NCBI GenBank assembly: GCA_965238215.1
Contig: OZ250180.1
Span: forward strand, 2,728,001-2,792,000
DNA: 64,000 bases
Direction: 5' to 3'
Source of the DNA: JAPULR01 sp965238215
GTDB lineage: Bacteria; Chloroflexota; Dehalococcoidia; Lucifugimonadales; GCA-2712585
The position numbers and the translations under genes were made by a program. This document shows, in pieces, positions 53,302 to 63,169 of the stretch; the first letter of the stretch is position 1, and each line of letters starts with the position of its first letter. The notes beneath the pieces are model-generated. The model was not told the origin of the DNA, did not search any database, and was given only the letters and a program-made list of their open reading frames with translations.

Positions 53302-55029
53302 ATGAACAGTACCCCGACAGAAACCCCCCAGCCCTCCCTCCGGGACCTCCCCAGCCCCCAGCGACGCATCATACGGGCCTGGTGCATGTACGACTGGGCC
53401 AACTCCGCCTACGCCACCAGCGGCGTCGCCGCCATCATCCCCGTCTACTTCGTCTTCCTCTTCAAAGAGTCCCTCGGTGAAGAAGCCACCCTTCTCGGCC
53501 TCACCCTCACCGGCAGCTCCGTCTGGAGCCTCGCCATAGTCGTCTCCGTTCTAACCGTTGCCCTAACCTCACCCCTCCTTGGCATCCTCTCCGACAGGCT
53601 CCCCATAAAAAAGACTCTGCTCTGGATATTCACCATAGTCGGGAGCCTCTTCACCTTCCTGATATTTTTCTCGGCATACACTGGCCATCCTTGGGCGTGG
53701 CTCCTGGGGGCCTTCATCCTTGCCAACGTCGGCTTCACCGGCAGCCTCGTCTTCTACAACGCCTTCCTCCCCCACGTCGCCCCTCGACGTCTCTGGGACA
53801 ACGTAAGCAGCAGAGGCTTCGCCTACGGGTACGCCGGCGGCGGCATCCTCCTCGTCGTCCACCTGGTCCTCATCTTAGCCACCCAGGACACCGCCTACGA
53901 AGACCTGGCCGCCCGGGCCGCCATCGCATCTATCGGCATCTGGTGGTTCGCCTGGGCTCTCTGGACCCTAGTCGTCGTCCCTGAACCCCCCGTCCACAAA
54001 CCCGCCCGCGGGCTCAACTTCTTCTCCGCCATCTCCCTCTCCTTCAGCGAGCTCCGAAACACCGCCCGGCAGGTCAAGCAATTCAGGGTAGTTCTCAACT
54101 ACCTGGCCTCCTACCTTCTCTTCAACGATGGCATTCAAACCGTGCTGGTCATCGCCGGCGCCTTCGCCGCCGACACCCTTGGAATCGGCCTGGCCTTCAA
54201 CATGGCCACCATCGCCATCATCCAATTCGTAGCCGTCCCCAGCGCCATGGCCTTCAGCTGGCTTGCCTACCGCACGTCTACCAAGGCCGCCCTCGGCGTC
54301 GCCCTCGTTGCATGGATAGTCATCGTCCTATTCGGCGTAGCCCTGGCTCCCCTAACTCCCACCGGCCATTCCGACCACGACTTCCAGCTGGACTACGACG
54401 GCGGGACCAACAAATACCAAATAGCTGCCGTCCCCGGCGGATGGGACGAGGATGACCGGCTCCAATGGCAGGGAAGCGACTGGCCCTTACAGCCGGACAA
54501 CACCTTAAGGTCCCAGGAAGCCAGCGACCTGCCTCAAGCCTTCATGGAATCGCCGGAATTCAAATACAGCCTATCTTTCCGTGACGGCCCCATGAATGGT
54601 CAGACCGCCCTTGGCCCCGACCACCCCTCAATCATCGGCTCCGGCCCCTTGGACTGGTGGCCGTCCTTCATGCGAAGGATCCTCTGGAAGCCCCTTGGCA
54701 TCGACGTTGGATTCCAGTGGCTCATCCTCGGCGTACTTGTAGGACTCATCATCGGCGGCAGCCAGGCCCTCGCAAGGAGCCTTTTCGCCCAGATAACCCC
54801 GTCCACCCGCAGCGGAGAATTCTTCGCCTTTTTCGGATTCATGAGCCGCGCCTCCTCCGTCCTGGGCCCCATACTCTACATCCTCGCCACGTCCCTCCTC
54901 GACACGCGAGCCGCCGTGACAGCCATCCTGCTAATCATCGTTGCCGGCGCCCTGCTCCTCCGACATGTCGACGTGGAAGAAGGGTCCCGCGCCGCCCAAG
55001 CCGCCGAATCCACCCACCTCTCATCCTAA
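53302..55029 (+). CDS. MFS transporter, UMF1/Atg22-like
   Basis: A 575-aa major-facilitator protein with about twelve membrane segments. The typical start is WCMYDWANSAYATSGVAAII, followed by SPLLGILSDRLPIKK (the loop between helices 2 and 3). A roughly 130-residue soluble insert rich in Asp/Gly/Pro (about 355-480, from TGHSDHDFQLDYDG) separates the last helices; this insert is unusual for the family. The C-terminal part has IIGGSQALARSLFAQITPST, the conserved second-half motif. Substrate is unknown; relatives move amino acids out of vacuoles. Confidence 0.88.
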   Translation: MNSTPTETPQPSLRDLPSPQRRIIRAWCMYDWANSAYATSGVAAIIPVYFVFLFKESLGEEATLLGLTLTGSSVWSLAIVVSVLTVALTSPLLGILSDRLPIKKTLLWIFTIVGSLFTFLIFFSAYTGHPWAWLLGAFILANVGFTGSLVFYNAFLPHVAPRRLWDNVSSRGFAYGYAGGGILLVVHLVLILATQDTAYEDLAARAAIASIGIWWFAWALWTLVVVPEPPVHKPARGLNFFSAISLSFSELRNTARQVKQFRVVLNYLASYLLFNDGIQTVLVIAGAFAADTLGIGLAFNMATIAIIQFVAVPSAMAFSWLAYRTSTKAALGVALVAWIVIVLFGVALAPLTPTGHSDHDFQLDYDGGTNKYQIAAVPGGWDEDDRLQWQGSDWPLQPDNTLRSQEASDLPQAFMESPEFKYSLSFRDGPMNGQTALGPDHPSIIGSGPLDWWPSFMRRILWKPLGIDVGFQWLILGVLVGLIIGGSQALARSLFAQITPSTRSGEFFAFFGFMSRASSVLGPILYILATSLLDTRAAVTAILLIIVAGALLLRHVDVEEGSRAAQAAESTHLSS

Positions 55030-55054
55030 ACCACCTCACGCCATTTTGAGAGCG

Positions 55055-55575
55055 CCCCTATCCGTTATTCCCGCATAGAGCCTGCCCCAATGAAGACGGA
55101 GGGCAGGAATCCGCCCCTGTCCCATCCGTTGTCCTCGCGGATGCGGGGACCCATCCCCTTCCCCCACCTCCCATCCTCGCGCCCAACCCGTCATTCTCGC
55201 ACCCACTCCCGTTATTCCCGCGTAGCGCCTGCCCTCGTGAAGACGGCGCGGGAATCCGCCCCTGTCCCATCCGTTGTCCTCGCGGATGCGGGGACCCATC
55301 CCCTTCCCCCACCCCCACCGCTGTTATTACTATCAAAATAGCCCCTACACATGCTCTTGACGCCTATGTTGCAACCCACATGGTAGGGACAGGTTTGAAA
55401 CCTGTCCTCGCTGCCCAACGCCCCACCCTACTTATTTCATGTCATTCTGAGCGTAGCCGAAGAATCTCGTCGCCGGGTATCGCCCCCTTCCCCCCCGTTG
55501 TCCTCGCGAACGCGGGGACCCATCTTTCCCCGCAGAGCCCGCCCTTGTGAAGACGGGGCCGCGAATCCTCCCCTT
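55055..55575. repeat. Large cluster of dispersed intergenic repeats
   Basis: At least four families occur here: TTGTCCTCGCGGATGCGGGG (55129, 55274, and a variant at 55498), the GTTATTCCCGC...GGGAATCC hairpin (about 55069-55115 and 55211-55260), GGACAGGTTTGAAACCTGTC (near 55388) and GTCATTCTGAGCGTAGCCGA (55441). Two units of about 145 bp are near-direct repeats (55069 and 55211). ORFs here on both strands are by-products of the repeats. There is no gene between the MFS gene and the 597-aa protein. Confidence 0.8.
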
Positions 55576-55578
55576 CCC

Positions 55579-57372
55579 CTAAGACCTCCGGTTCCTCTGG
55601 TGCCGCCCGATATACCCCACCACCACCCGCTTCTCCTCCTCGTCCCAGTCGAACGCTATCCGAATAGTGTTCTGCGGGTCAAAGCTCGTCCCCTTCCCAA
55701 CGTGCATGTCCAACTCGTACTCCCTGTCTTCCACCCTCGTCCGATACCATCCCGGGTACTGGTCCTTCGTCTCGTCCGTCTGCTTGGGCTTGTAGAACCA
55801 CCCTGAACACGCCTCCTTCAGCAGCTTATCGAACTGCGGGTCCCGGCCCACCTCCCGCGTCCGCGCCCGGTGGTACTCCGTACTCAGCCAGGCAAGCACG
55901 CTGTAGACCTCGTCCGGCCTTTTGAACGGCGTCTCAACGTCCGACTTGGAGTTCAACACAACCACCAACTCATTCGGAAACGCCCGACGTGCCCGCTCCA
56001 CAGCATCCTCCACGTCCGCAATCTCGCCGGGGTCCTCCCCCTTCTCCCCTCCTACCGACTTGCTGACCGAAACAAACTGCTCCCGCCAGACTTTCTCGTT
56101 CTGCTGACTTTCATACAAGTCGCGACGGAGCCGGTCCACCTCCCCGTCCAGGTCCGACACCTGAACCTCAAGCCCATTCTTCTCCGCATCCAACGCCGCC
56201 CTCTCCTCCTTGAGTCTCCCGCTCTTCCGCCGCTCCTGCTGCAGTTCCTCCGCCATTGCCGCCGCCAACGGCGCCTCTTCTCCAACCGACGACTCTTCTG
56301 TCCCCCCTGACTCCAAAGTTGTATTCCCAGTCTCTCCTCCCTCCTCCGCCCCTACCCCAACTTCCGCCTCTTCTTCCACACCAACCGTCTGCCCAATCTC
56401 CTCTTTGATCGACTTCGCAACACTCACAAGCTCCCGCCACTCCGACACCAATCCAAAGATGAAGTCCTCGCACAGTTCCCGTGCCACTCTCCGTTCAGCC
56501 TCCTCGCTCCTGGTCCTGCCTATGGCCCACAGCTTTACGTAGTCCGAGAGGCTGTCCCGCAGTCTCTCAGCCACCAACACAGCCTGAGGGAAAACGGCAG
56601 GATATTCCTGGGCCTCGTTCACCCACTCCTTCAAGTCAATCTCCAGATACTCCAGTTCGTCGCCAAATTCCTTCTCCGACTCCCCGATAAGCTGCTCCAG
56701 CTCATTTATCTGGCCCCGCGCCCGCTCCACCACCTTCTCCTGGGCAATTCCTTCGGCTTCTCGGACGAAGGCCTGCAACTCATCCCAGTCGGAGGCATCG
56801 GCCTGGATGCCTCTCAACTCCTCCAACCACCGGTTGAACATTTCCGACTCCGGCTGCGTCTCCTCCGGCGGCTCAGACGCCAACCCGGACACGCAAGTCA
56901 TCATCAGCTTCACGTCAAGCTCATCCGCGCCCGTCACCTCCGACATGAGGATTCGCAGCTTCTCAGACCATTCCGATTCTTCCCAGATGCTTATTGCTCC
57001 ATCACTCCTTCCCCACAGCCCGTCCGTTGGAACCCCCAACCTGCTCAATCCCTCCGCCACCTGCGCCCGCAGCACCTCTCGGGACTCCATCCACGTCCTT
57101 AGAACGGACCTCAGCAGTTTCTCGTTGCCCTCCGGAATCTCTGCGAAAACCGGCTCCGAAAGCGTGTCTGCGTCCGCCTTGCTGGCGTCGCGGAATCCGT
57201 CCAATCTGATGCTGCTGTTGTTGATTGCCGCGTTGAGAGAATCTCGAGCGCCTTGGGACACCTGGTCCCGGAATCGCAGAGCCTCTTCGGCCACCTGTCT
57301 CATATAGTCCGGCGGGAACTGGTACGCCACGTCCAGAACGGAAAGAATTTCTTCCACCCTTTCCATAATCAA
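55579..57372 (-). CDS. Large helical/coiled-coil protein of unknown function (597 aa)
   Basis: Mostly helical and very acidic. Residues 1-320 are helical; an acidic Gly/Glu linker (about 325-365) is followed by a coiled coil (about 375-430, ERRKSGRLKEERAALDAEKN) and a C-terminal folded domain of about 130 residues ending REYELDMHVGKGTSFDPQNT and IAFDWDEEEKRVVVGYIGRH. That last part has beta strands, basic ends and a Trp-rich approach, and could be a binding or catalytic domain. No family recognised. It lies 46 bp after the Kef-type antiporter gene on the same strand and may be cotranscribed. Confidence 0.7.
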   Translation of the reverse strand: MIMERVEEILSVLDVAYQFPPDYMRQVAEEALRFRDQVSQGARDSLNAAINNSSIRLDGFRDASKADADTLSEPVFAEIPEGNEKLLRSVLRTWMESREVLRAQVAEGLSRLGVPTDGLWGRSDGAISIWEESEWSEKLRILMSEVTGADELDVKLMMTCVSGLASEPPEETQPESEMFNRWLEELRGIQADASDWDELQAFVREAEGIAQEKVVERARGQINELEQLIGESEKEFGDELEYLEIDLKEWVNEAQEYPAVFPQAVLVAERLRDSLSDYVKLWAIGRTRSEEAERRVARELCEDFIFGLVSEWRELVSVAKSIKEEIGQTVGVEEEAEVGVGAEEGGETGNTTLESGGTEESSVGEEAPLAAAMAEELQQERRKSGRLKEERAALDAEKNGLEVQVSDLDGEVDRLRRDLYESQQNEKVWREQFVSVSKSVGGEKGEDPGEIADVEDAVERARRAFPNELVVVLNSKSDVETPFKRPDEVYSVLAWLSTEYHRARTREVGRDPQFDKLLKEACSGWFYKPKQTDETKDQYPGWYRTRVEDREYELDMHVGKGTSFDPQNTIRIAFDWDEEEKRVVVGYIGRHQRNRRS

Positions 57373-57419
57373 CTACTCCTATCCGAATTGCCGGAGAATC
57401 CCGTCTCAGCCTTGAGCCG

Positions 57420-59066
57420 CTAGGATACGTGCTCCCCCTTTGCCGCCGAAAGCATGTGGTCCAACACGTCATGGCTCGTTACCGATCCCAAGAACTTCCG
57501 GCTCTCATCCTCAATCACTGGCATTACAGAAAACCCCCGCTCCGTCATCCTCTGCAGCACGTCTTCAATCAGGTCCTCGGGACTCGCCGTAAGAAGCTCG
57601 TGTCTCAGTACGTTTCTAAGCGGCACGGTAGCCCACTTATCCCTCGGCAGATATCTGAGCTTGCTCAGCGACACTATGCCCACAAAGATTCTCCTATCCA
57701 CAACCACGTAGTCATCTTGATACGACGTTACCCACGTGTCAACAAATCTCCTCACCGTTATTCCCGGCCCCGGATAAGAACGCGACCTATCCAGAATTTC
57801 CCTCACCTTCACACCGTCCAGAGCGAAGCCTACCAGGGAAGACGGCACTACGTTCGGCAGTACGACGTTCTCCGGTGCCTTCGTTTTCTTGATGGCGAAG
57901 TCGATAACCATGGGAACTACAAGTATGTAACAGAGCATCACCAGCAACAACAGCGAAAACAATTCGCGCGATATGTCGCCGTGCTGGAACAGGACCAGCA
58001 GCAGTGCAACCTCCGCCACTCCCTTGGCCATCAGCCCCGCCGCCATCGGCAGAGCCATCTCTAAGCGGGCCAGGTAGGAGCCTATCAAGGCCCCCGCCAC
58101 CTTCGCCGCTAGGGGAACGAGCACCAGCGCCACAATCGTCCACGGCGGCAGGCTGGTAAATGCCAAGCTGAAGTGCAGCCCCGCCGACGCAAAAAACAAC
58201 GGCACGAACAACCCCCCGGCGACGCTTCGCATTCCCGGCATGATGTCAACCTTCAGCTGGTAGGGCAGCCCGGAAAGAGCCGCCCCGAAGAGCAGCGCCC
58301 CAATGGTGCTGTGCAGGCCAGTCCACTCCGCAAGGATCACCATCAGAAACAGCCCGCCCAACAGCAACCCAAAGGATAACTGCGGCACGTTGAAGTGCTT
58401 CTGCAGGAACATTATCAGATGGGGCACAACCTTCCGCGATAGTATCCACGTTACAATGGTGAACCCCGCAATCTGACCCAGCAGAATACCCACTCTCGCA
58501 ACCGTATTCGTTGTGACGGCTCCCTGCTGCTCGCCCCCAATGGTGAACCCCACCACCAGCAGCGCCAACAATTCCGCAATGATAACCGTAGTGAATATCT
58601 GTATCCCTACGGGTTTCCTCAAATGCCCTCCGTCCGATAGCACCTTGGCCACCAGTCCCAGACTGGAAAGCGCCAGCACCCCGGACAGCGCCAACGCCGC
58701 GGTGAAGCTCAACCCCAGGTTGAAGTCGAAGATCAAGTCCGTCGTTACCGCCAGCGCTCCCAAGAACGCTATCGTCAACGAGATTATTGCCGCTACGAAG
58801 AAGCGCCCCTGTATGGAAGCCACAAAGGCCGAAATATCTATTTCGTCCAGGCCAATCAGGAAGAAGAATACAAAGATGCCAATGCCCAGCAGGACGCTTA
58901 GCTCGTTAGTCACCTCCACCACTCCCAACACTGGCCCCAGCAGCACACCCGTCGCCGCGTAGGCAATTATCGAGTTCAATCCAAATCGACGGAAAACACC
59001 TTCCGCAACCTTGGCCACTACGACCAAAAGGCCAATGGAGAGCAGGGCTTCAGCTTCGTATCCCAT
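57420..59066 (-). CDS. Kef-type cation:proton antiporter with CBS pair
   Basis: A 548-aa CPA2-family antiporter. About twelve membrane helices fill residues 1-385, including LGVVEVTNELSVLLGIGIFV and LALSGVLALSSLGLVAKVLS. After a linker, the C-terminal region holds a CBS pair (about 420-545), with YVVVDRRIFVGIVSLSKL and a final EDESRKFLGSVTSHDVLDHM, in place of the RCK/TrkA domain of KefB/C. CBS pairs bind adenine nucleotides, so transport may be gated by energy state. It probably exchanges K+ or Na+ for protons. Confidence 0.9.
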   Translation of the reverse strand: MGYEAEALLSIGLLVVVAKVAEGVFRRFGLNSIIAYAATGVLLGPVLGVVEVTNELSVLLGIGIFVFFFLIGLDEIDISAFVASIQGRFFVAAIISLTIAFLGALAVTTDLIFDFNLGLSFTAALALSGVLALSSLGLVAKVLSDGGHLRKPVGIQIFTTVIIAELLALLVVGFTIGGEQQGAVTTNTVARVGILLGQIAGFTIVTWILSRKVVPHLIMFLQKHFNVPQLSFGLLLGGLFLMVILAEWTGLHSTIGALLFGAALSGLPYQLKVDIMPGMRSVAGGLFVPLFFASAGLHFSLAFTSLPPWTIVALVLVPLAAKVAGALIGSYLARLEMALPMAAGLMAKGVAEVALLLVLFQHGDISRELFSLLLLVMLCYILVVPMVIDFAIKKTKAPENVVLPNVVPSSLVGFALDGVKVREILDRSRSYPGPGITVRRFVDTWVTSYQDDYVVVDRRIFVGIVSLSKLRYLPRDKWATVPLRNVLRHELLTASPEDLIEDVLQRMTERGFSVMPVIEDESRKFLGSVTSHDVLDHMLSAAKGEHVS

Positions 59067-59128
59067 GACTAGCGACCCTCTTTGTCAACCCAGCTAGCCT
59101 CACCAATTGCAAAAGCGTCCAGCGTACT

Positions 59129-60103
59129 TTATTCGACCTGCGACAGCAGGCCCCTAAGCTCTCTCACGCCCACGTTGCCCCCACTTATAATGCACGCCAC
59201 AGTGCTTCCCTTTGGAACCAACACCTTACCGGACAGTAGGGCCGCCACGCACGCCGCCGCCGCGGGCTCCGCCACCAGCTTGCACCTCTCCATAAGGATA
59301 ACCATTGCCTCCAGTATCTCCCTGTCCGAAACCCTGACCACCTCGTCCACCAACTTCTGTACGTGGGCCAGGGTATACTCGCCCGCAAAGGGCGCCGCCA
59401 ACCCGTCCGCCACCGTATCCCGCTTGTCCAGCGTCTCCGGTCGCCCGGACTTCAGGCTGCGGCTCATGCCGTCCGCTCCCTCAGGCTCAACTCCCACCAC
59501 CCTAACCGACGGCTTTTCCGTCTTCATGGCAGCCGCAACGCCGGAAATCAGCCCACCACCACCAATGCCGGCCACCACCACGTCCACCTCCGGCTCATCC
59601 TCCAATATCTCCAACCCCACCGTGCCGGCTCCGGCAATGATCTTCAGGTCGTCGAAGGAATGCACCATCGTCTGACCGCCTTCCCTTTGGACCGCATCCG
59701 TCGCCTCCTGCAGGTCCCCCTCCGCCAGATGCACCTTGCCGCCGTAACCCTCGGTGGCTGCGATTTTCGTCCGACTCGCCCCTGCCGGCATCACTATCAG
59801 TGAAGCAATCCCCTGCTGCGTCGCCCCATACGCCAAAGATTGGGCGTGGTTGCCCGCCGAAAGGGATATGACCCCGCTTTCTTTTTCCTCGGCAGACAGC
59901 GCATTCAGCTTGTTCAGCACTCCCCGCACCTTGAAGGACCCCGTCTTCTGGAATAACTCCAGCTTCAGCACCACCCGCGCCCCCACCCGCTCGCTCAGAT
60001 ACTCTGACCCCATCATTGGCGTACGGTGAATCTGGCCTTTCAGATAATCCGCCGCCTCTCGTATTTCCCCTATAGTGACTATCGAGATAGATTCGTCCAT
60101 CAA
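59129..60103 (-). CDS. Threonine/serine dehydratase family PLP enzyme
   Basis: A 324-aa fold-type-II PLP enzyme. K58 in FQKTGSFKVRG is the Schiff-base lysine, SLSAGNHAQSLAYGA holds the substrate loop, and GIGGGGLISGVA is the phosphate-binding Gly loop. There is no ACT domain, so this is the catabolic or racemase-like type and not biosynthetic IlvA. Candidate reactions are threonine or serine deamination or 3-hydroxyaspartate dehydration. It lies 3 bp after the dipeptidase gene, so peptide breakdown products could be fed to it (inference). Confidence 0.9.
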   Translation of the reverse strand: MMDESISIVTIGEIREAADYLKGQIHRTPMMGSEYLSERVGARVVLKLELFQKTGSFKVRGVLNKLNALSAEEKESGVISLSAGNHAQSLAYGATQQGIASLIVMPAGASRTKIAATEGYGGKVHLAEGDLQEATDAVQREGGQTMVHSFDDLKIIAGAGTVGLEILEDEPEVDVVVAGIGGGGLISGVAAAMKTEKPSVRVVGVEPEGADGMSRSLKSGRPETLDKRDTVADGLAAPFAGEYTLAHVQKLVDEVVRVSDREILEAMVILMERCKLVAEPAAAACVAALLSGKVLVPKGSTVACIISGGNVGVRELRGLLSQVE

Positions 60104-60106
60104 TTC

Positions 60107-61312
60107 CTAACCTCCTTTCTCTAACAACGCCTCCGAAGGCCCCCGCTCCACGCCCTCCGACGCCGATTCCACCTCCCGCATCACCCGCAGCACGTTTTCC
60201 CCAAGTATCTTCCGTATCTCATCGTCCTGATACTCCCGCCGAATCAACTCCGCCGTCAACAGATGGTACTTGGAAACATCCTCCAGCCCCTCAGGCAGCG
60301 ATGTAGTACCGTCGAAATCTCCCCCGATTCCCACGTGGTCGATTCCCGCCACTTCCCGCACGTGGTCTATGTGGTCCGCCACGTCGGCTAGCGTTGCTTG
60401 CGGCCTCGGATTCTCCTCCTGAAACCTGCTCAGTCCAGCCTCAACAGCCTTCCCATCGCCTCCCATATCCTCCAACATTAACCGTTGCCGCTCCACCTCC
60501 AGCGCCTTCTCATACGCGAACACCCTCTCCGAAATGAACCCCGACACAAACGTCACCATCACCACCCCGCCGTTCTTCGGCATCCTCGACAACACGTCGT
60601 CGGGCACATTCCTGGGATGAGACGTAATCGCCCTCGCCGACGAATGGCTGAAAATCACCGGCGTCTCAGATGTGTCCAACGCGTCGTGCATTGTCTCCGC
60701 CGATACGTGGGACAGGTCCACCATCATCCCCAGCCGGTTCATCTCCCTGACCACCTCCCGGCCGAAATCCGTCAGGCCGTGAGCCGACGGTGCGTCAGTG
60801 CAGGAGTCCGCCCACGGCACGTTTTTGTTGTGTGTAAGCGTCATGTATCGGGCGCCAAGCCTGTAGAACATCCTGAGCGCTCCTATGGAACCGCCGATAG
60901 AATGGCCGCCTTCCATGCCGATTAGCGACGCTACTTTGCCGCTCCGGAAAGCCTCTTCCACCCCATCCGCCGTCAGCGTCAGCCCAAAGGTGCTCGGATA
61001 GGCGCGAATCATGTTGTATACCACGTCTATCTGCTCCATCGTCGCCTGAACCGCATCCGCGCCCGTCAGCGAAGTGTCCACGTACACAGACCAGAACTGC
61101 CCTCCAACGCCCCCTTCCCTCAACCGCGGAATGTCCGTGTGAAGCCCAAGCTCTTCCTGCCGCTCGCCAATGTCAATCTTGGAAATCGCCCTCTGCGCCC
61201 GCATCCGGTACTGCCAGGGCAAGTCGTTGTGCCCGTCTATAAGGGGCGTCCCCCGGTGCAAGGATTTCGCCTTCTCCAAAAACCCTCCAAGACCTACATT
61301 TTCTGCGTTCAT
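60107..61312 (-). CDS. Membrane dipeptidase family M19
   Basis: A 401-aa zinc dipeptidase of the renal-dipeptidase type. Metal ligands: DGHNDLPW near the N-terminus, the Glu of IGMEGGHSIGG, the SHVSAE and FSHSSARAI His residues, and VGIGGDFDG toward the end. It lacks a signal peptide, so it is probably cytoplasmic. The ATG at 61312 is preferred over 61330. It forms an operon-like pair with the PLP dehydratase gene 3 bp downstream. Confidence 0.92.
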   Translation of the reverse strand: MNAENVGLGGFLEKAKSLHRGTPLIDGHNDLPWQYRMRAQRAISKIDIGERQEELGLHTDIPRLREGGVGGQFWSVYVDTSLTGADAVQATMEQIDVVYNMIRAYPSTFGLTLTADGVEEAFRSGKVASLIGMEGGHSIGGSIGALRMFYRLGARYMTLTHNKNVPWADSCTDAPSAHGLTDFGREVVREMNRLGMMVDLSHVSAETMHDALDTSETPVIFSHSSARAITSHPRNVPDDVLSRMPKNGGVVMVTFVSGFISERVFAYEKALEVERQRLMLEDMGGDGKAVEAGLSRFQEENPRPQATLADVADHIDHVREVAGIDHVGIGGDFDGTTSLPEGLEDVSKYHLLTAELIRREYQDDEIRKILGENVLRVMREVESASEGVERGPSEALLEKGG

Positions 61313-61452
61313 ATTAGCCTCCAGCACCAAAGTAATAGGCCCATGCCCGTGCCAGTATACTCAATGTCTAACAAGCGTGCTAGCCGCCTGCCTCTCTCAT
61401 AGCATCCCCTCATCAAATCCTGTATATTAAGGCTAACTTGCTGAGGAGTCCC

Positions 61453-61704
61453 ATGACTACATCCACTGAAGACTTGGGCGAACGGGTCAGCCGACTCGAG
61501 GGTGGCTACGAACACTTGGCCACCAAAGCCGACCTTGCCGACGTAAAATCAGAATTAAAGGCGGACATCGCTGAGGCAAACGCAAAAATAGATCGGTTGA
61601 CAGTAGAGATGGCCCGGTCGGAGACCCGCCTCCTCCTCCGATTCGGCAGCATCGCCGTCGCAGCCGTCGCAGCTGCAGTCGGCTTCTCCCAACTCCTCGG
61701 CTAA
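61453..61704 (+). CDS. Coiled-coil protein with C-terminal membrane anchor, copy 2
   Basis: An 83-aa paralog of the protein at 48693-48980: LGERVSRLEGGYEHLATKAD at the start, a short coiled coil and a C-terminal hydrophobic helix (FGSIAVAAVAAAVGFSQLLG). It starts at ATG 61453 (AGGAG upstream). It lies 29 bp before the amidase gene. Conservation of the first 20 residues between copies suggests a binding function for that end. Confidence 0.75.
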   Translation: MTTSTEDLGERVSRLEGGYEHLATKADLADVKSELKADIAEANAKIDRLTVEMARSETRLLLRFGSIAVAAVAAAVGFSQLLG

Positions 61705-61733
61705 TCCCACCTCCTCCAAGGAGCGTCCACGCC

Positions 61734-63161
61734 ATGCCTAACCAACAGCTCGCCTACTCCTCCGCCACAGACCTGCTCCAACTCATCTCATCCAAGCAGG
61801 TGTCCCCCGTAGAACTCACCAAACTCTTCCTCGAACGGATCGATCGCCTGGATCCGCAGCTCAACTCCTACCTCCTCGTCACCTACGACCAGGCCCTCGC
61901 CGCCGCCAAAGCCGCCGAGGACGCCATAATGAAGGGCGACGACCTCGGCCCTCTTCACGGCCTCCCCATCTCCGTCAAAGACACCCAGATGACCAAGGGC
62001 ATCCCCACTACCACCGGCTCCCTCCTGTTCAAAGACCGCATACCCCACAAGGACGCCGCCGTCATCGAACGAGTGAAAGATGCGGGCGCCATCATCCTTG
62101 GAAAGACCAATACCTCCGAGTTCGCCCTCGTCGGCATGTGCGAAAACCGCCTCGGCGACCACGGTCGCAACCCCTGGAATCCCGACTACACCCCTGGCGG
62201 TTCCAGCGGCGGCGCAGCGGCGGCCACCGCCGCATTCCTCTGCCCCTTTGCCACCGGAGGCGACGGCGGCGGCTCCATTCGCATCCCCGCTAGCCTCTGC
62301 GGCCTCTACGGCATCAAACCCACCCAGGGCCGTGTGTCCGGCTACTCCGGCGTCCAAGGCCCTCCCTCGCCCAACTTATTCGGACAGCAGGGGCCCTTGA
62401 GTCGCACCGTCCGGGACTCCGCCCTGCTCCTGCAGGTCCTCGCCGGCCACGATTCCCGCGACCCCAACTCCCTCCGTCACAAAACGCCCAACTTCCTCGC
62501 CGCCCTCGGCCGCGGCGTCAAAGGACTCCGCATTGCGTGGAGCCCCAACTACGGCTTCGCGTCCGTCGAAGACGAAGTCCTCAAAATCACCTCCGACGCC
62601 GCTCGGGTCTTCCAGGTCCTGGGAGCCTATATAGGCGAAGCCAAACTCACAATGGACGACCCATACCGGGCCTTTGGACCCATCTACGAGTCCGCCGCCT
62701 TCCTCAACTACGGTTACATGCGTCACACCCACGGCCACATGATGACCCACTACGCAAGAGAATTTCTGGATATGGGTTCAAAAGTAACCGTCGCCGACTA
62801 CTCCAGCGCCCTCGGCAGGCGAGACCAACTCAAAGCCCAGGTGGCCGACGTCTTCGAGCAATTCGATCTCATCGTCTCCCCCACCCTCGCCGTCCCCGGC
62901 GTCCCCGTCGGACAGTTCCCTGAGCAGATAGCCGGCAAGCCTTCTTACCCTCACAAGTACTTCAGCTTCCACCCCTTCACCTACCCTATCAACGTCGTCG
63001 GCCATCCCGCCGCCAGTATCCCCGCCGGCTTCGCCTCCAACGGCCTCCCTGTCGGCCTCCACATCGTTGGCCGGATGTACGACGAAGAGACCGTCATCGC
63101 CGCCTCCGCCGCCTTCGAAAAGGCCCGCCCCTGGATCGACAAACGCCCACCCATCTCCTAG
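61734..63161 (+). CDS. Amidase-signature family enzyme
   Basis: A 475-aa amidase-signature hydrolase (relatives: GatA, fatty-acid amide hydrolase). The catalytic triad is complete: K82 in PISVKDTQ, the cis-Ser at S157 in GGSSGGAAAA, and nucleophile S181 in GGSIRIPASLCGLYGIKPT. The C-terminal part (from about 400) matches the family (FTYPINVVGHPAASIPAGF). No gatB or gatC gene lies beside it, so a stand-alone amidase acting on small amides is more likely than the tRNA amidotransferase subunit. Confidence 0.9.
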   Translation: MPNQQLAYSSATDLLQLISSKQVSPVELTKLFLERIDRLDPQLNSYLLVTYDQALAAAKAAEDAIMKGDDLGPLHGLPISVKDTQMTKGIPTTTGSLLFKDRIPHKDAAVIERVKDAGAIILGKTNTSEFALVGMCENRLGDHGRNPWNPDYTPGGSSGGAAAATAAFLCPFATGGDGGGSIRIPASLCGLYGIKPTQGRVSGYSGVQGPPSPNLFGQQGPLSRTVRDSALLLQVLAGHDSRDPNSLRHKTPNFLAALGRGVKGLRIAWSPNYGFASVEDEVLKITSDAARVFQVLGAYIGEAKLTMDDPYRAFGPIYESAAFLNYGYMRHTHGHMMTHYAREFLDMGSKVTVADYSSALGRRDQLKAQVADVFEQFDLIVSPTLAVPGVPVGQFPEQIAGKPSYPHKYFSFHPFTYPINVVGHPAASIPAGFASNGLPVGLHIVGRMYDEETVIAASAAFEKARPWIDKRPPIS

Positions 63162-63169
63162 CCCCCCAC

